From: JAEZAA01 sp964514485
GTDB lineage: Bacteria; Pseudomonadota; Gammaproteobacteria; Pseudomonadales; Oleiphilaceae
Direction of reading: 5' to 3'
Assembly: GCA_964514485.1 (NCBI GenBank)
Contig: CAZEWG010000001.1
Location: 1-64,000 of the forward strand
Length of the DNA: 64,000 nucleotides
The translations under genes and the position numbers were made by a program. The notes under the pieces are model-generated. The model did not search any database, had not been told where the DNA came from, and saw only the letters and a program-made list of their open reading frames with translations. This document shows, one piece after another, positions 15,977 through 25,129 of the stretch. Each line of letters begins with the position of its first letter. Position 1 is the stretch's first letter.

Positions 15977-16936
15977 TTAAAGCCCAACATTTTTCAGGCG
16001 ATTGGCCTGCTGGCGATACAGATCCACCGGATCAGCGGCATTGCGGGACTTGAGCCCCAACACATGGTTCATCTGGTCAAGATGGTTATGGTTGTGATCC
16101 AGGCTGATGATCTTGCCCAGTTTCTGGCTGCAGGTACTGGCCAGCCCGTCATTGGCGTCACTGAACGCAAGGGAGGTGATGCTGAGAATGACGTCGCTGG
16201 GATCGAAGATATTGGTCCGTAGCGCGTTGCCACCCCAGGAATAGTAACGGATGCCGTTGGCCTCGTGGGCGCCATCATTGCCACAACGGGTGCTGGGAAC
16301 CCCATCCGGGAATTCCCGGTTGAATGCGACGCTACCAGCCACCGTCAGCGAACGCACGGATGCATCCACATCCTGAGGCAGACCGCCGGTGGAGATCACA
16401 TCCAGGAATTTAAAAAAGGCGTTACCGATCAGCTGGACCGCACCGTCGCTGACCTGGTCCATCATACCCACCACATCGGCCACTTCAGAGCCCCAGTTGG
16501 CACCGCCCACGCTGGAGACGGACGCCACCAGATCCGGGCGCACACCCGCAACATAACGAGCGGTGGGTGAACCATGGCTATGGCCAATGATGTTCACTTT
16601 TTTCGCCCCGGTAACTGCCACGATCTCTTCGATCTGGGCCAGTAACTGCTCACCCCGAACTTCCGTGGAGTTCGCTGCTGACACCTGGGCCACAAACACT
16701 TTGGCGCCGTCCTTGGACAGGGCCTCGGGAACACGATAGAAATAATCCACCACGCCAAACAGCTGATCGAAGCCGGAGAAGCCGTGCACCAGCACGATCG
16801 GATATTTGGTCTTGGTGTAATTTTTATTGCCGAACAGGCGGTCAAACAGGCTGGCGGCAGCAGGTTGCGCAGCAATCAGAGCCGTGGTCACCAGCCCCGC
16901 CATCAGAACAAGGCGCCCCTTCTTGAAGAAAGACAT
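15977..16936 (-). CDS. Secreted triacylglycerol lipase (family I)
   Basis: 319 residues with a signal peptide ending around PAAAS (residue 29) and the mature lipase fold: YPIVLVHGFSGFDQ (oxyanion), GHSHG with Ser120, conserved Cys pair (CGNDG and STCSQ), the Asp region FSDANDGLAST, and the His/calcium region HNHNHLDQMNH. This is the Pseudomonas/Burkholderia-type lipase that is exported by Sec, folded by its Lif partner and then leaves by type II secretion. The foldase gene lies immediately downstream. AAGGAAAA precedes the ATG. Confidence 0.95.
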   Translation of the reverse strand: MSFFKKGRLVLMAGLVTTALIAAQPAAASLFDRLFGNKNYTKTKYPIVLVHGFSGFDQLFGVVDYFYRVPEALSKDGAKVFVAQVSAANSTEVRGEQLLAQIEEIVAVTGAKKVNIIGHSHGSPTARYVAGVRPDLVASVSSVGGANWGSEVADVVGMMDQVSDGAVQLIGNAFFKFLDVISTGGLPQDVDASVRSLTVAGSVAFNREFPDGVPSTRCGNDGAHEANGIRYYSWGGNALRTNIFDPSDVILSITSLAFSDANDGLASTCSQKLGKIISLDHNHNHLDQMNHVLGLKSRNAADPVDLYRQQANRLKNVGL

Positions 16937-17155
16937 AGGTTTTTCCTTTTTGTTATTGTCGGACAGGATCTATGTTCTACTGGTCGCGCCTCCATTGCGT
17001 GAGAGCCTTCCAATTTCGGCCTGTAGAACATTTGTATACTAACATGCCAAAATCCGGCGAGAAGTGGCCGGAAAAGAAGGTTTGCCGGGATGAGCAGCAA
17101 CTCACACTTCTGGAACAGCCGTGCAAGCCAAACCGGTCGCGCCCGGAAAACGGTT

Positions 17156-17995
17156 TCAGGTCTGACGTTCCAGTGTCCTGAACACCACATCCACGGTTAA
17201 TTGGATGGTTTCCAGACGACTGGCCGCTTCTTTCCCTTCCCGCGTAGCGCGGTATAGGTGAGGCGTCATCTGCAGTAAATCCTGAATTTGGCCGTGATCC
17301 AATTCGGCGGTTTGATATTGCAGGCTTTGTGTGTCTGTGAGCTGGAAGCCAAGGCGCTCGGCTTGATCCAGCTCAGGCGGTGGATTCCGCTTGACCGTCG
17401 GGTAAATGACCTGGCGCAGCTCAATCAAATGATCCGGCCCCGGCTCCACCAAGACAATGTGACCCCCGGGCTTTAACAGCGGCTGAAAGCCTTCGTAACT
17501 GGGGAACCCGAACACACTGAGGATCAGGTCCAGGCCCGGAACCAGTGGCGGGCGGGCATTGCTGCCAACCACCCAGCTAATCTGCTGGCTTCGCCTGGCC
17601 GCGGCGGCCACCGCCTCCTTGGAGATGTCCATTCCCACCGCATCCAGCGTCCCCCGTGATGACAAGGCTCGAACCAGGTAATCCAAGTAGTAGCCTTCTC
17701 CACAGCCCGCATCCAGCAAACGCAGGGCCTGTTTTTCTCCCCACAGGGAGCGGACCCGTTCGGTCAACTGCTGGGCAATCGGCTGGTAGATGCCCGAGTT
17801 TAAAAACCGGCTTCGGGCGACCACCATGGCTTTGCTGTCGCCCGGATGCCTGGAGCGCTTCTGCTGCACCGGCAGCAGGTTCACGTATCCCTGGCGGGCA
17901 ATATCAAAGCTGTGTCGGTTAGGGCAGATCAGCTGCCGCTCCGTTAAGGTCAAAGCGCCCTCACATAGAGGACAGATCAAGACTGCAGGGTTCAC
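17156..17995 (-). CDS. rlmA: 23S rRNA (guanine-N1)-methyltransferase RlmA
   Basis: 279 residues: N-terminal zinc ribbon (CPLCEG ... CPNRHSFD), the conserved GYVNLL and KRSRHPGDSKAMVVARSRFL, then a Rossmann SAM-binding domain (LLDAGCGEGYYLDYL). It methylates G745 of 23S rRNA (E. coli numbering). Length is as in E. coli (269). Monocistronic; it is divergent from the nitronate monooxygenase gene across 150 bases. Confidence 0.94.
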   Translation of the reverse strand: MNPAVLICPLCEGALTLTERQLICPNRHSFDIARQGYVNLLPVQQKRSRHPGDSKAMVVARSRFLNSGIYQPIAQQLTERVRSLWGEKQALRLLDAGCGEGYYLDYLVRALSSRGTLDAVGMDISKEAVAAAARRSQQISWVVGSNARPPLVPGLDLILSVFGFPSYEGFQPLLKPGGHIVLVEPGPDHLIELRQVIYPTVKRNPPPELDQAERLGFQLTDTQSLQYQTAELDHGQIQDLLQMTPHLYRATREGKEAASRLETIQLTVDVVFRTLERQT

Positions 17996-18145
17996 AGGAA
18001 TTCCGAAACGTCATGGGCCAGAAGAGCGTCCATTGTAGATACTTGGCGAACAAGATCCAGCTTAACGGCACCTTCCCGCCCCGCGCTCAAAGCGCGCTTT
18101 CCCGTGGTATCCTTCTGGGCTCCGGCCTCGTTTCTCAGGTGACTT

Positions 18146-19210
18146 ATGACTGCAACCGACATCTTCGCCACCCTCGGCATCTCCCATCCCATCATCCAGG
18201 CTCCCATGGTGGGCGTTTCCACCCCGCAACTGGCGGCGGCCGTATCCAATGCCGGCGCCCTGGGTTCGATCGGCCTGGGTGCGAGCAACGCCACACAGGC
18301 CCGCGAACTGATCCGTCAAACCCGAGAGCTGACCAAAGCGCCGTTTAACGTCAATTTGTTCTGTCACAAACCGGCGATGGCGGATGCTGCTCGGGAAAGT
18401 GCCTGGCTGAACTTTTTGGCGCCGCTGTTTCGTGAGTTTGGCGCCGAGCCACCCGCCTCGATCAACGAAAGTTACCAGAGTTTTTTGGTCGCTGAAGATG
18501 TTCTCAACGTCTTGCTTGAAGAGCGCCCCAAGGTGGTCAGTTTCCATTTCGGGCTACCGCCCCGTTCCTGGATTGAAGCCCTGCAACGCCAGGGAATGGT
18601 GACCCTGGCCTGCGTGACCAGCCCGGCTGAAGCCAAGCTTGCCGAAGCCGCAGGGGTGGATGCCCTGGTGGCACAGGGTGTTGAGGCGGGTGGTCACCGA
18701 GGCGTCTTTGAACCGGACCAGGACCAGTTGCTGGGCACCTTCGCCCTGGTCCGACTGCTGGCCAGCAGCACCAATCTGCCCGTGATCGCCGCCGGTGGAG
18801 TGATGGATGGTCGCGGCATTGCCGCCGCCCTGGAACTGGGAGCCGCCGGCGTCCAGATGGGAACCGCCTTTATCCTCTGCCCGGAGTCCTCGGCCAATTC
18901 CCAATACCGTCAGGCCCTGCAAAGCGAGCGGGCTTATCAAACCCGGATCTGTGCCGCGATTTCCGGACGTCCCGCACGGGGAATGGTCAATCGTCTCTTT
19001 GAGGAGTTGGGTCGAGCGGATGCCCCTGCCTTGCCGAGTTACCCCATTACCTATGAGGCCGCCAAGGCCTTGAATGGGGCAGCCAGCAAGCAGGGCAGTG
19101 ATGAGTTCGCCGTACAGTGGGCCGGACAAGGCGCGCCGCTGGCGCGAGCCCTACCGGCTGCGAGCCTGGTAGAAGTGCTGGTGCAGGAGCTGCAAAACGC
19201 CAGGCGCTGA
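18146..19210 (+). CDS. Nitronate monooxygenase
   Basis: 354-residue FMN-dependent TIM-barrel enzyme of the 2-nitropropane dioxygenase/nitronate monooxygenase family. Motifs: HPIIQAPMVGVSTPQLAAAVSNAGALGSIG (N-terminal FMN site), FNVNLFCHKP, and GVEAGGHRG followed by VIAAGGVMDGRGIAAALELGAAGVQMGTAF for phosphate binding. It oxidises alkyl nitronates; class I members detoxify propionate 3-nitronate. A strong 12-bp hairpin follows the gene. Confidence 0.92.
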   Translation: MTATDIFATLGISHPIIQAPMVGVSTPQLAAAVSNAGALGSIGLGASNATQARELIRQTRELTKAPFNVNLFCHKPAMADAARESAWLNFLAPLFREFGAEPPASINESYQSFLVAEDVLNVLLEERPKVVSFHFGLPPRSWIEALQRQGMVTLACVTSPAEAKLAEAAGVDALVAQGVEAGGHRGVFEPDQDQLLGTFALVRLLASSTNLPVIAAGGVMDGRGIAAALELGAAGVQMGTAFILCPESSANSQYRQALQSERAYQTRICAAISGRPARGMVNRLFEELGRADAPALPSYPITYEAAKALNGAASKQGSDEFAVQWAGQGAPLARALPAASLVEVLVQELQNARR

Positions 19211-19230
19211 AGGCCTGCCTTCTCCCTCGA

Positions 19231-19260
19231 TTCAGGAGTTCGACACCCCGAACTCCTGAA
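19231..19260. terminator. 12-bp perfect hairpin after the nitronate monooxygenase gene
   Basis: Arms TTCAGGAGTTCG (19231-19242) and CGAACTCCTGAA (19249-19260), loop ACACCC. It is placed between convergent genes. No long T-run follows on either strand, so it may act as an mRNA 3' stabiliser or Rho-assisted stop rather than a classical intrinsic terminator. Confidence 0.6.
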
Positions 19261-19299
19261 CCCTGTTTGAGATCAAAATCGCCCCTCTCTCGCCCTTAT

Positions 19300-19341
19300 T
19301 TCAGAGGCTCGAAGGAAAGGTTCAGAGGTTCGAAGGAAAGG
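19300..19341. repeat. 21-bp tandem duplication spanning the stop codon of the GGDEF-EAL gene
   Basis: Two copies (19300-19320 and 19321-19341) differing at one base. On the minus strand they read ...TFPSNL-stop then TFPSSL-stop in the same frame. The duplicated unit includes the stop codon. Confidence 0.9.
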
Positions 19342-22156
19342 TCTCTTCAAACGAGCGCGGCCTGCCAAAGTGATAGCCTTGCGCGTAGTCCACCTTGAAC
19401 TCACGGAGCAGATCCGCAATCGCCTGGGTTTCCACGAACTCCGCCACGGTTTGGAGTCGGAAAACCCGGGCCACCTGCACCAGGGCCTGCACCAGGGCCT
19501 GATCATCGGGTTCCTGGCACAGGTTGCGAATAAAGGAGCCATCGATTTTCACGAAGTCGACCGGCAACTGTTTCAGGTAGAACAAAGAGGAAAAGCCCAC
19601 CCCGAAGTCATCCAGCGCAAACTTGAAGCCCAGCTCCCGCATTTGGATGATATGGTGACGGGTGGCACTGATATCCTTCACCGCCGCCGTTTCGGTAATT
19701 TCAAAAATCAGCAGCTCCGGGGGAACCTGATATTGCTCCAGCAGACGTTTGATATGGCCCAGCAGGCGCTCCGGATTCTGGAACGAGGCCCCTGACAGGT
19801 TCACCGCGATGTTGGCCCGAATCCCCCGGCTGACCAGTTCCGCCTGGTGCTGCATCACCCGTTCAATAATGCGTTCATCCAACACGTGAATTGAGCCGTT
19901 CCGTTCCGCGGCCTGAATAAACAGCCCTGTCGCGACCTGTCCGTCCCCGTCATAGACCCGTAACAGGGCTTCGTAGTGGGAGACGCTCCCTTCATTCAAG
20001 TTGAAGATCGGCTGGAAGTGGATCTGGAAGTCGCTGGTTTTCAGAACCTGCGTCACTTTCTCGTTCCAGTACACCCGCTCCCTGACCCGCTCGGTGGTAT
20101 CCTCCTTGGGATCAAACATCTGCCACTGGTTACGGCCCGCTTCCTTGGCCCGATACATGGCCAGATCCGCATTGGCGACCAGATCCTCCACCGTATCACC
20201 ATGCCAGGGGATCAGGGCAACACCCAGACTGGCCGTACAGCGATGGAGGTGGCCACGACCTTCCACCTGGACCTGGGACAGGGCGCGGGAGAATCGCTCC
20301 GCCACAGCGGGCAAGTGCTCAGGCTCTACCTCCTTGAGGATAACGGCAAACTCATCCCCATCCAGACGCGCCACAAAATCTTCCGTGCGGGCAATTTCCA
20401 TCAGTTTGCTGGCGATGCGCTTCAGCAACTGATCGCCCACCTGGTGTCCACTGGTGTCGTTGACATCCTTGAACTGATCCAGATCGAAAAATATCAGCGC
20501 ACTGAGGGTGTCATTGGCTCTCGCCGCCTCAAAAACCCGCTCCAGCTCAGCACTGAAGCTGCGGCGGTTGTAAAGCCCGGTCAAGGCGTCATGGCTGGCC
20601 AGCCAGGACATTTGCTGTTCCGCCTGCTTGCGCGCGGTAATATCAATGCCCACCGCCAGCACCGAGTGCTCCTGATTCACCGGGTTGAAGGCCAGGGCAA
20701 AGTGCCAGGACATATGGAGAGCGCGACCATCCCAGCACACCACCTCCCCTTCATACTGAAGGCTATGCACCCGCTCTTCCAGCAAGTCATCCAGCTGCGG
20801 TTTGAGCTCGCTGCTCCAACTGCCATCCCGGATCAACAACTCCACCGCCGCCCCTTCCAACTCAGGCTGCGCATAGCCCGTCATTTCCGCGCCATGCAGG
20901 TTAATCAGGGAAATCTGACCGGTGCGGTCCAGCAGCATCACCATGGCCGGAATGGTATTCAGCAGTTGCTGCACGAAATCCCGTTCGTTCTTCAGCTCAA
21001 TCCCCCGGGTTGCCAGCTCCTGGTTGTGCCGTTGGAGCTGGTTACCCATGGTTTCCAGTTGACGACCGAGTCGTTTGGCGGTAGACAGCAGAACGTCAGT
21101 CTCATCCTTGGTAGGCCGCCGCCCCTTGCGCTTGGGCAGCCGGCTCTGAACTTCCTGAAAGCGGTTTTCCGCCAGCAACGGCAAATAAGAACTAATCTGG
21201 CGCAACCGGGTCATTGGCCCCCACAAAATCCACAGCAGGAGCAGCTCAGCCAGCATCAGCGCCACCAGACCGTATAGCAGACTGTTAAAAATGGCCGCAC
21301 GGATTCGGTCAGCTGACTCACTGATATCCTCGATGAACACCAGTTCCATGCCGCGCCAGGGCAGTGTCCGCAACTCTTTGGTGCGCCCCCCATCCTTTAG
21401 AATCAACGGGGCTTCCAGCATGGCAGCCAGTGAATGCTGGTTACTGACTTCCTGCAGCAACGCCAGATTGTGTTCCGCCCGCGTCACGATGGCGACACTG
21501 CGCTGCCAGTTCATCAACTGTCGTTCAACCTCCTCAGAGCGATGCTCCTTGGGAAACAAGGCCGCCAGATCAACCCCGGTCATCTCGGCGAACTGGATCA
21601 TGATATCGGTCACGGCAGCACTGGCCACCAGGAAGAAGATCCGATCCAGAATCAGCACTGGCATGGCGATCACCTGCCGGCAAACATCCATGCTGCACAC
21701 CATATCCGCATGGGGGTGCTCATCCCGTCTCGCCAACTCAATGAGCGACGCGGCCTGAACCGGCTCCCCTAATGCCACCAGTTTTTCATTTTGATCGGAA
21801 TAGACGGCAAACCCATTGATGCTGGTTTCCAGCTGCATCGCCCAGAAAAATTCGGTGAGGGAGGCTTCAAACTGTTCCGGATCGTTCAAACTGATCGCCT
21901 GACGCAGGCTCGCCCCGGACCCGACGCCCGACAACAGTTGGCGCATCTGCGTGATGGAAAGCTGCGCCACGGTTTCCAGTTGCTGGATATGAATCTGTGC
22001 AAACCGGTCTCGAGTAGTCTCAAACTGGGCACGCAGGTAGGCAGAGCTGAACACAATGAAGCCAATAAAAACCAGAGCCAGCAGGAGCCCGATCGAAAAA
22101 AAGGCCTTCCACTTGAGACTTAAAAAACGGGGGCTGCGAGAAGAGACAGATGGCAT
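19322..22156 (-). CDS. Membrane sensor GGDEF-EAL protein (c-di-GMP turnover)
   Basis: 944 residues. Order: membrane helix (about 17-38), periplasmic sensor of about 240 residues, second helix (about 290-312), coiled linker, PAS (about 395-510; ends DITARKQAEQQ), GGDEF (about 520-680) and EAL (about 690-940). The GGDEF loop reads LDGDEF, so the first Gly is Asp and cyclase activity is doubtful. The EAL motifs are intact (YEALLRV, NLSGASF, EITETAA, DDFGVGFSS, KIDGSFI), so phosphodiesterase activity is likely. It is the last gene of a cluster with a small PstS-like protein and a porin upstream. Its 3' end is duplicated in tandem. Confidence 0.92.
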   Translation of the reverse strand: MPSVSSRSPRFLSLKWKAFFSIGLLLALVFIGFIVFSSAYLRAQFETTRDRFAQIHIQQLETVAQLSITQMRQLLSGVGSGASLRQAISLNDPEQFEASLTEFFWAMQLETSINGFAVYSDQNEKLVALGEPVQAASLIELARRDEHPHADMVCSMDVCRQVIAMPVLILDRIFFLVASAAVTDIMIQFAEMTGVDLAALFPKEHRSEEVERQLMNWQRSVAIVTRAEHNLALLQEVSNQHSLAAMLEAPLILKDGGRTKELRTLPWRGMELVFIEDISESADRIRAAIFNSLLYGLVALMLAELLLLWILWGPMTRLRQISSYLPLLAENRFQEVQSRLPKRKGRRPTKDETDVLLSTAKRLGRQLETMGNQLQRHNQELATRGIELKNERDFVQQLLNTIPAMVMLLDRTGQISLINLHGAEMTGYAQPELEGAAVELLIRDGSWSSELKPQLDDLLEERVHSLQYEGEVVCWDGRALHMSWHFALAFNPVNQEHSVLAVGIDITARKQAEQQMSWLASHDALTGLYNRRSFSAELERVFEAARANDTLSALIFFDLDQFKDVNDTSGHQVGDQLLKRIASKLMEIARTEDFVARLDGDEFAVILKEVEPEHLPAVAERFSRALSQVQVEGRGHLHRCTASLGVALIPWHGDTVEDLVANADLAMYRAKEAGRNQWQMFDPKEDTTERVRERVYWNEKVTQVLKTSDFQIHFQPIFNLNEGSVSHYEALLRVYDGDGQVATGLFIQAAERNGSIHVLDERIIERVMQHQAELVSRGIRANIAVNLSGASFQNPERLLGHIKRLLEQYQVPPELLIFEITETAAVKDISATRHHIIQMRELGFKFALDDFGVGFSSLFYLKQLPVDFVKIDGSFIRNLCQEPDDQALVQALVQVARVFRLQTVAEFVETQAIADLLREFKVDYAQGYHFGRPRSFEETFPSNL

Positions 22157-22271
22157 GATCGTTGATTAAAAACAATAAAAGGGTTGATACAGCCCCTGAG
22201 CGTTCCGTCCCTCAACGGTTTCAGAGGCATCACTCGGGATGAAGCAAGGATTTACACTCACCAACACACGG

Positions 22272-22685
22272 TCATTCAAGCTGGAGCTGAATAACTTTAA
22301 TCTGTTGTTCATCAGACAGGGCATAGTCCTTCTCCAGGTATCCAATAGCGCCAGGGGTTGTACGTACCTGCTCAATCATGGCTTGTTCATCCCCGACTTC
22401 GACCGGAGCCCGCCCCATGCCGGAAAAAACCAATCGATACCAAGTGGCCTGCAATTGATGGGGTAACACCTGCAGCACACTCTTGCAAAAACGCTGATAG
22501 ACCTCGTTTCGCTGAGGTAATGTAAAAACCTGGATCCTGAGGCCTTGGTCCCAATGATCCATACGCATCGTGTAAATCGCGCGCAGCTCCTTAAGACTCA
22601 ACTGCGTCACGGGTACGGATTCATGAGCAATCAGCTGAACACTCTGGGCGCACTCAGCAAACAACAAGAAAAAACTGCACAGCCC
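22272..22685 (-). CDS. Small periplasmic phosphate-binding-like (PstS-type) protein, 5' end in gap
   Basis: About 138 codons are visible. The open frame begins inside the gap; the first residues seen, GLCSFFLLFAECAQS, look like the end of a signal peptide, so the real start codon lies in missing sequence and the TTG at 22667 is not the start. The mature part resembles a single lobe of a PBP-like/PstS fold (VPVTQLSLKELRAIYTMRMDHWDQGLRIQVFTLP, then TTPGAIGYLEKDYAL). Such small PBP-like proteins usually accompany a sensor gene. It lies 115 bases upstream of the GGDEF-EAL gene on the same strand, so it may supply its periplasmic signal. Confidence 0.75.
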   Translation of the reverse strand, partial: GLCSFFLLFAECAQSVQLIAHESVPVTQLSLKELRAIYTMRMDHWDQGLRIQVFTLPQRNEVYQRFCKSVLQVLPHQLQATWYRLVFSGMGRAPVEVGDEQAMIEQVRTTPGAIGYLEKDYALSDEQQIKVIQLQLE

Positions 22686-22687
22686 GG

Positions 22688-22787
22688 NNNNNNNNNNNNN
22701 NNNNNNNNNNNNNNNNNNNNNNNNNNNNNNNNNNNNNNNNNNNNNNNNNNNNNNNNNNNNNNNNNNNNNNNNNNNNNNNNNNNNNNN
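22688..22787. other. Scaffold gap (100 N) between the porin and PstS-like genes
   Basis: Both sides end in the same 8 bases (CAGCCCGG at 22680-22687 and 22788-22795). Simply merging them would truncate the porin and leave the PstS-like gene without a start codon, so real sequence is missing. Confidence 0.95.
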
Positions 22788-23749
22788 CAGCCCGGCATAA
22801 ACCGATAGATCCCCTGCAGGTAATAACTATGGGCCCTGTTGTTAAACAATGGCCTCGGTGACTGCTCGCTCAGAATCTCGTCCAGCTCACTCTTGGTAAT
22901 CGCATACTCCCCGATCAGGGTCCAGGCCGCCGTGTTATATTCCGCGGAAAATATCCAGCCCCCAAACTCCAGCATGCCGCTGTTGTAGAGATCGGTCACA
23001 GCCGCCTTGTAACGGTATTTCAGCGGATGGTAGGTCACTCCCAACCGGGCTCGCCCAGCATCCCAGTCCCAGATGAGCCGGGCCATGGGTTGATAGGGTA
23101 CGTCCACCTTCCCGGGCAGCCTTTGATCCCGCGTCACCTCGGACAGGTACTCTTCGTTGATCTGGATTTCGCCATAGACCAAATCCCAGCTCAGTAAACT
23201 CTTCCCCGACTGGACACTGCCAAACAGCTGGACCCCATCCCGGGCAAAGATCAGGTTCCTGAGCCGATCCATATAGATACTTTGCGGCAACAGGATACTG
23301 TTACGGGTATGGGCGGCGTCTCGGGTTTCATTAAAAAAACCATAAGGTGAGCGCACCCTTCCCACTTTCACACCGACAGAGCGGTCCCAGTCTGACAGGA
23401 GCTGATAACTCACAAAGCCGTAGTCGAGCTGCAAGCTGCCATCGCTCATGGCACCCAGGTTGTGACTCAAGACCTGGGCAACCACCTGCACCTCATCAGA
23501 GAGATGGCCGCCGACAATCAGCCCCACCTCCGTGAAGTCCGTGGAAATATCGTCATCCGACGGGCCGGCAAAATGATTGTCGGAGGTATAAACCAATCCC
23601 TGACTGAAAAAAGCATGCCAGTACCAGTCATCCAGGAGACTGGCAGCTGCCGGATCCGCCCGCAGTGGCAAGATCGCACCGAAAAAGCCGAACAGGCCAA
23701 CCCATATGGCCAAACACCACTTGGCGAGCCACTTTGTTGAATATTGCAT
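22788..23749 (-). CDS. Porin-like outer-membrane protein (3' end in gap)
   Basis: About 320 residues visible from ATG 23749 (an upstream TTG-type extension to 23776 is not needed). A signal peptide (about 1-32, ending LPLRA) is followed by alternating amphipathic strands with many Tyr/Trp, e.g. GLIVGGHLSDEVQVVAQVLSH, LDYGFVSYQLLSDWDRSVGVKVGRVRSPYGFFNETRD. The segment KVGRVRSPYGFFNETRD resembles phosphate-selective or DcaP-like porins. The C-terminus runs into the gap at 22787. First gene of the minus-strand cluster porin / PstS-like / GGDEF-EAL. Confidence 0.75.
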
Positions 23750-23837
23750 TGATGTATTTCTCTTCGCCGAACGCATCAGGGTCCAGAAACATCAGCACAC
23801 CGGACCTGGATTTCGACTGCTTCCACCGTAGGAGAAC

Positions 23838-23880
23838 AAAGGCTGCCGAGCTGGCCACCCTCATGGCGGCAGCTCCTTTT
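23838..23880 (-). terminator. Hairpin terminator after vanZ
   Basis: Arms 23838-23848 and 23867-23880 pair over 11 bases with a 2-base bulge. On the minus strand the stem is followed by TTTGTT. It lies 119 bases beyond the vanZ stop and ahead of the porin cluster. Confidence 0.5.
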
Positions 23881-23998
23881 CATCAGGCAGGATCGTGCGG
23901 AACAGTCCTCTAGCCCAGACCATTGCGCACTGGCGCCCATCAGAGACACTGTTGGGCAATGTTACTTCACCAGCCCCGAAGAGCATCGCAAAACATTG

Positions 23999-24457
23999 TC
24001 AGAAATGGTTTTTTCCTGTAACTCGGGTAACCACCCAGGTCCCGAGCCAGGCCAGCAGGATACCGGCTCCGTTGGCGACAATGTCAGCATAGGAAAAGAA
24101 CCGGTTGGGCACCCAAATCTGGCCAATCTCCACCAACACCGAATAGCCAAACAACGCCGGGATCATCCATAGCCGAAAGCCCTTTATCCCCGAGGCCAGC
24201 CACAAGGACACCAGTAACACGCCCCAGCACAACAGGTGCAAGAACTTGTCGGGAGAAGCTTCAAACACAGCGCCCGGCTTGGGAACCAGAGATAAATAAG
24301 TGGCAATGGCGGTCAAAACGAAAAACTGGACTCTCATCAACCAGCGCCAGATTTCCGCCCAGCCAGCTGGAAGACCTGATCGACCAGAGCCCGCTCCAGT
24401 CAAGGGACGCTGTCCACGGTCCAGCTCGGACTTCGCTGGTGCCTCACACTCCTGCAT
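23999..24457 (-). CDS. VanZ family membrane protein
   Basis: 152 residues with four predicted helices after a polar N-terminus. VanZ-family features are DKFLHLLCWGVLLVSLWL, GYSVLVEIGQIWVPNRFFSYADIVANGAG and the final hydrophobic helix. The family name comes from teicoplanin resistance, but in Gram-negatives the role is unknown and no glycopeptide cluster is present. The ATG at 24457 follows AGGAGA. A shorter start at the Met before RVQFFVLTAIA is possible. It is divergent from the next gene. Confidence 0.85.
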   Translation of the reverse strand: MQECEAPAKSELDRGQRPLTGAGSGRSGLPAGWAEIWRWLMRVQFFVLTAIATYLSLVPKPGAVFEASPDKFLHLLCWGVLLVSLWLASGIKGFRLWMIPALFGYSVLVEIGQIWVPNRFFSYADIVANGAGILLAWLGTWVVTRVTGKNHF

Positions 24458-24574
24458 GCTCGCTTCTCCTGCGGATGAATTGTTTTTTACTGTATTCTAG
24501 GTAGCTCTGAGTACCGCAAACCTTGAGGCAGCCCTGGAGTGAATCCCTAACCCACACCATTGAGGAGGCCCCGC

Positions 24575-25108
24575 ATGCAGCGCTTGTACTTTCTCACCCC
24601 TAATGCGGTTAGCACCGTCTCCATTGCCCATGAGCTCAATGATCTGGGCATTCGGAAAGAACACATCCGGATTGTCTGCAAAAATCAGGTTCTGCTGGAC
24701 AAGCTGGACCTCAACAAGGCCGACGTACGCCAGACCAGCGACCTGGTGCAGGCCAGCAAACGTGGCCTGATGTATGGTGCGCCGATTGGTTTTGTTGCCG
24801 GTATTGTGGCATCAATTTTCCTGCCGGTGGATCAACCCTTTAGCATTGCCGCCACGGTGCTCGCCCTGACCGTTTTCGGGGCCCTGTTTGGGGTCTGGTC
24901 CAGCACCCTGATTGGTGTGTCGGTACAGGATGTCAAAGTAAAGAAATACCAGGATGACATCAACAAGGGATCCCTGCTGATGCTGGTGGATCTTCCTCCC
25001 GAGCGGGAACACCAGGTGACCGCTCTGATCAAACAGCATCACCCCGAAGCCAGCATCGAGAAAGTGACCATCAGTGAACAACGCCGGGGCGAAGGCGTGG
25101 GGGCTTAA
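24575..25108 (+). CDS. DUF1269-like membrane protein
   Basis: 177 residues. An N-terminal alpha/beta segment (MQRLYFLTPN...ELNDLGIRKEHIRIVCKN) is followed by two adjacent glycine-rich helices (MYGAPIGFVAGIVASIFL and TVLALTVFGALFGVWSSTLIG), then a soluble tail with strand LLMLVDLPPEREHQV. This layout of ferredoxin-like halves around a two-helix glycine-rich hairpin resembles DUF1269 proteins (general stress protein 17M-like). Function unknown. GAGGAGG at 24562-24568 fixes the ATG at 24575 over an upstream TTG. Confidence 0.7.
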   Translation: MQRLYFLTPNAVSTVSIAHELNDLGIRKEHIRIVCKNQVLLDKLDLNKADVRQTSDLVQASKRGLMYGAPIGFVAGIVASIFLPVDQPFSIAATVLALTVFGALFGVWSSTLIGVSVQDVKVKKYQDDINKGSLLMLVDLPPEREHQVTALIKQHHPEASIEKVTISEQRRGEGVGA

Positions 25109-25129
25109 AGGCTACTGAAGGTGGATCAA

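Noticed and set aside
19976..21277. 433-codon open frame on the plus strand
   Set aside because: Antisense to the GGDEF-EAL gene, whose domains are certain; composition is that of a shadow frame.
22680..22795. Merging the contigs at the shared CAGCCCGG
   Set aside because: The merge would fuse a truncated porin end to a PstS-like gene without a start codon; 8 bases can match by chance.
23999..24457. Glycopeptide resistance gene vanZ
   Set aside because: Only the fold family matches; no vanHAX genes, and the organism is Gram-negative.
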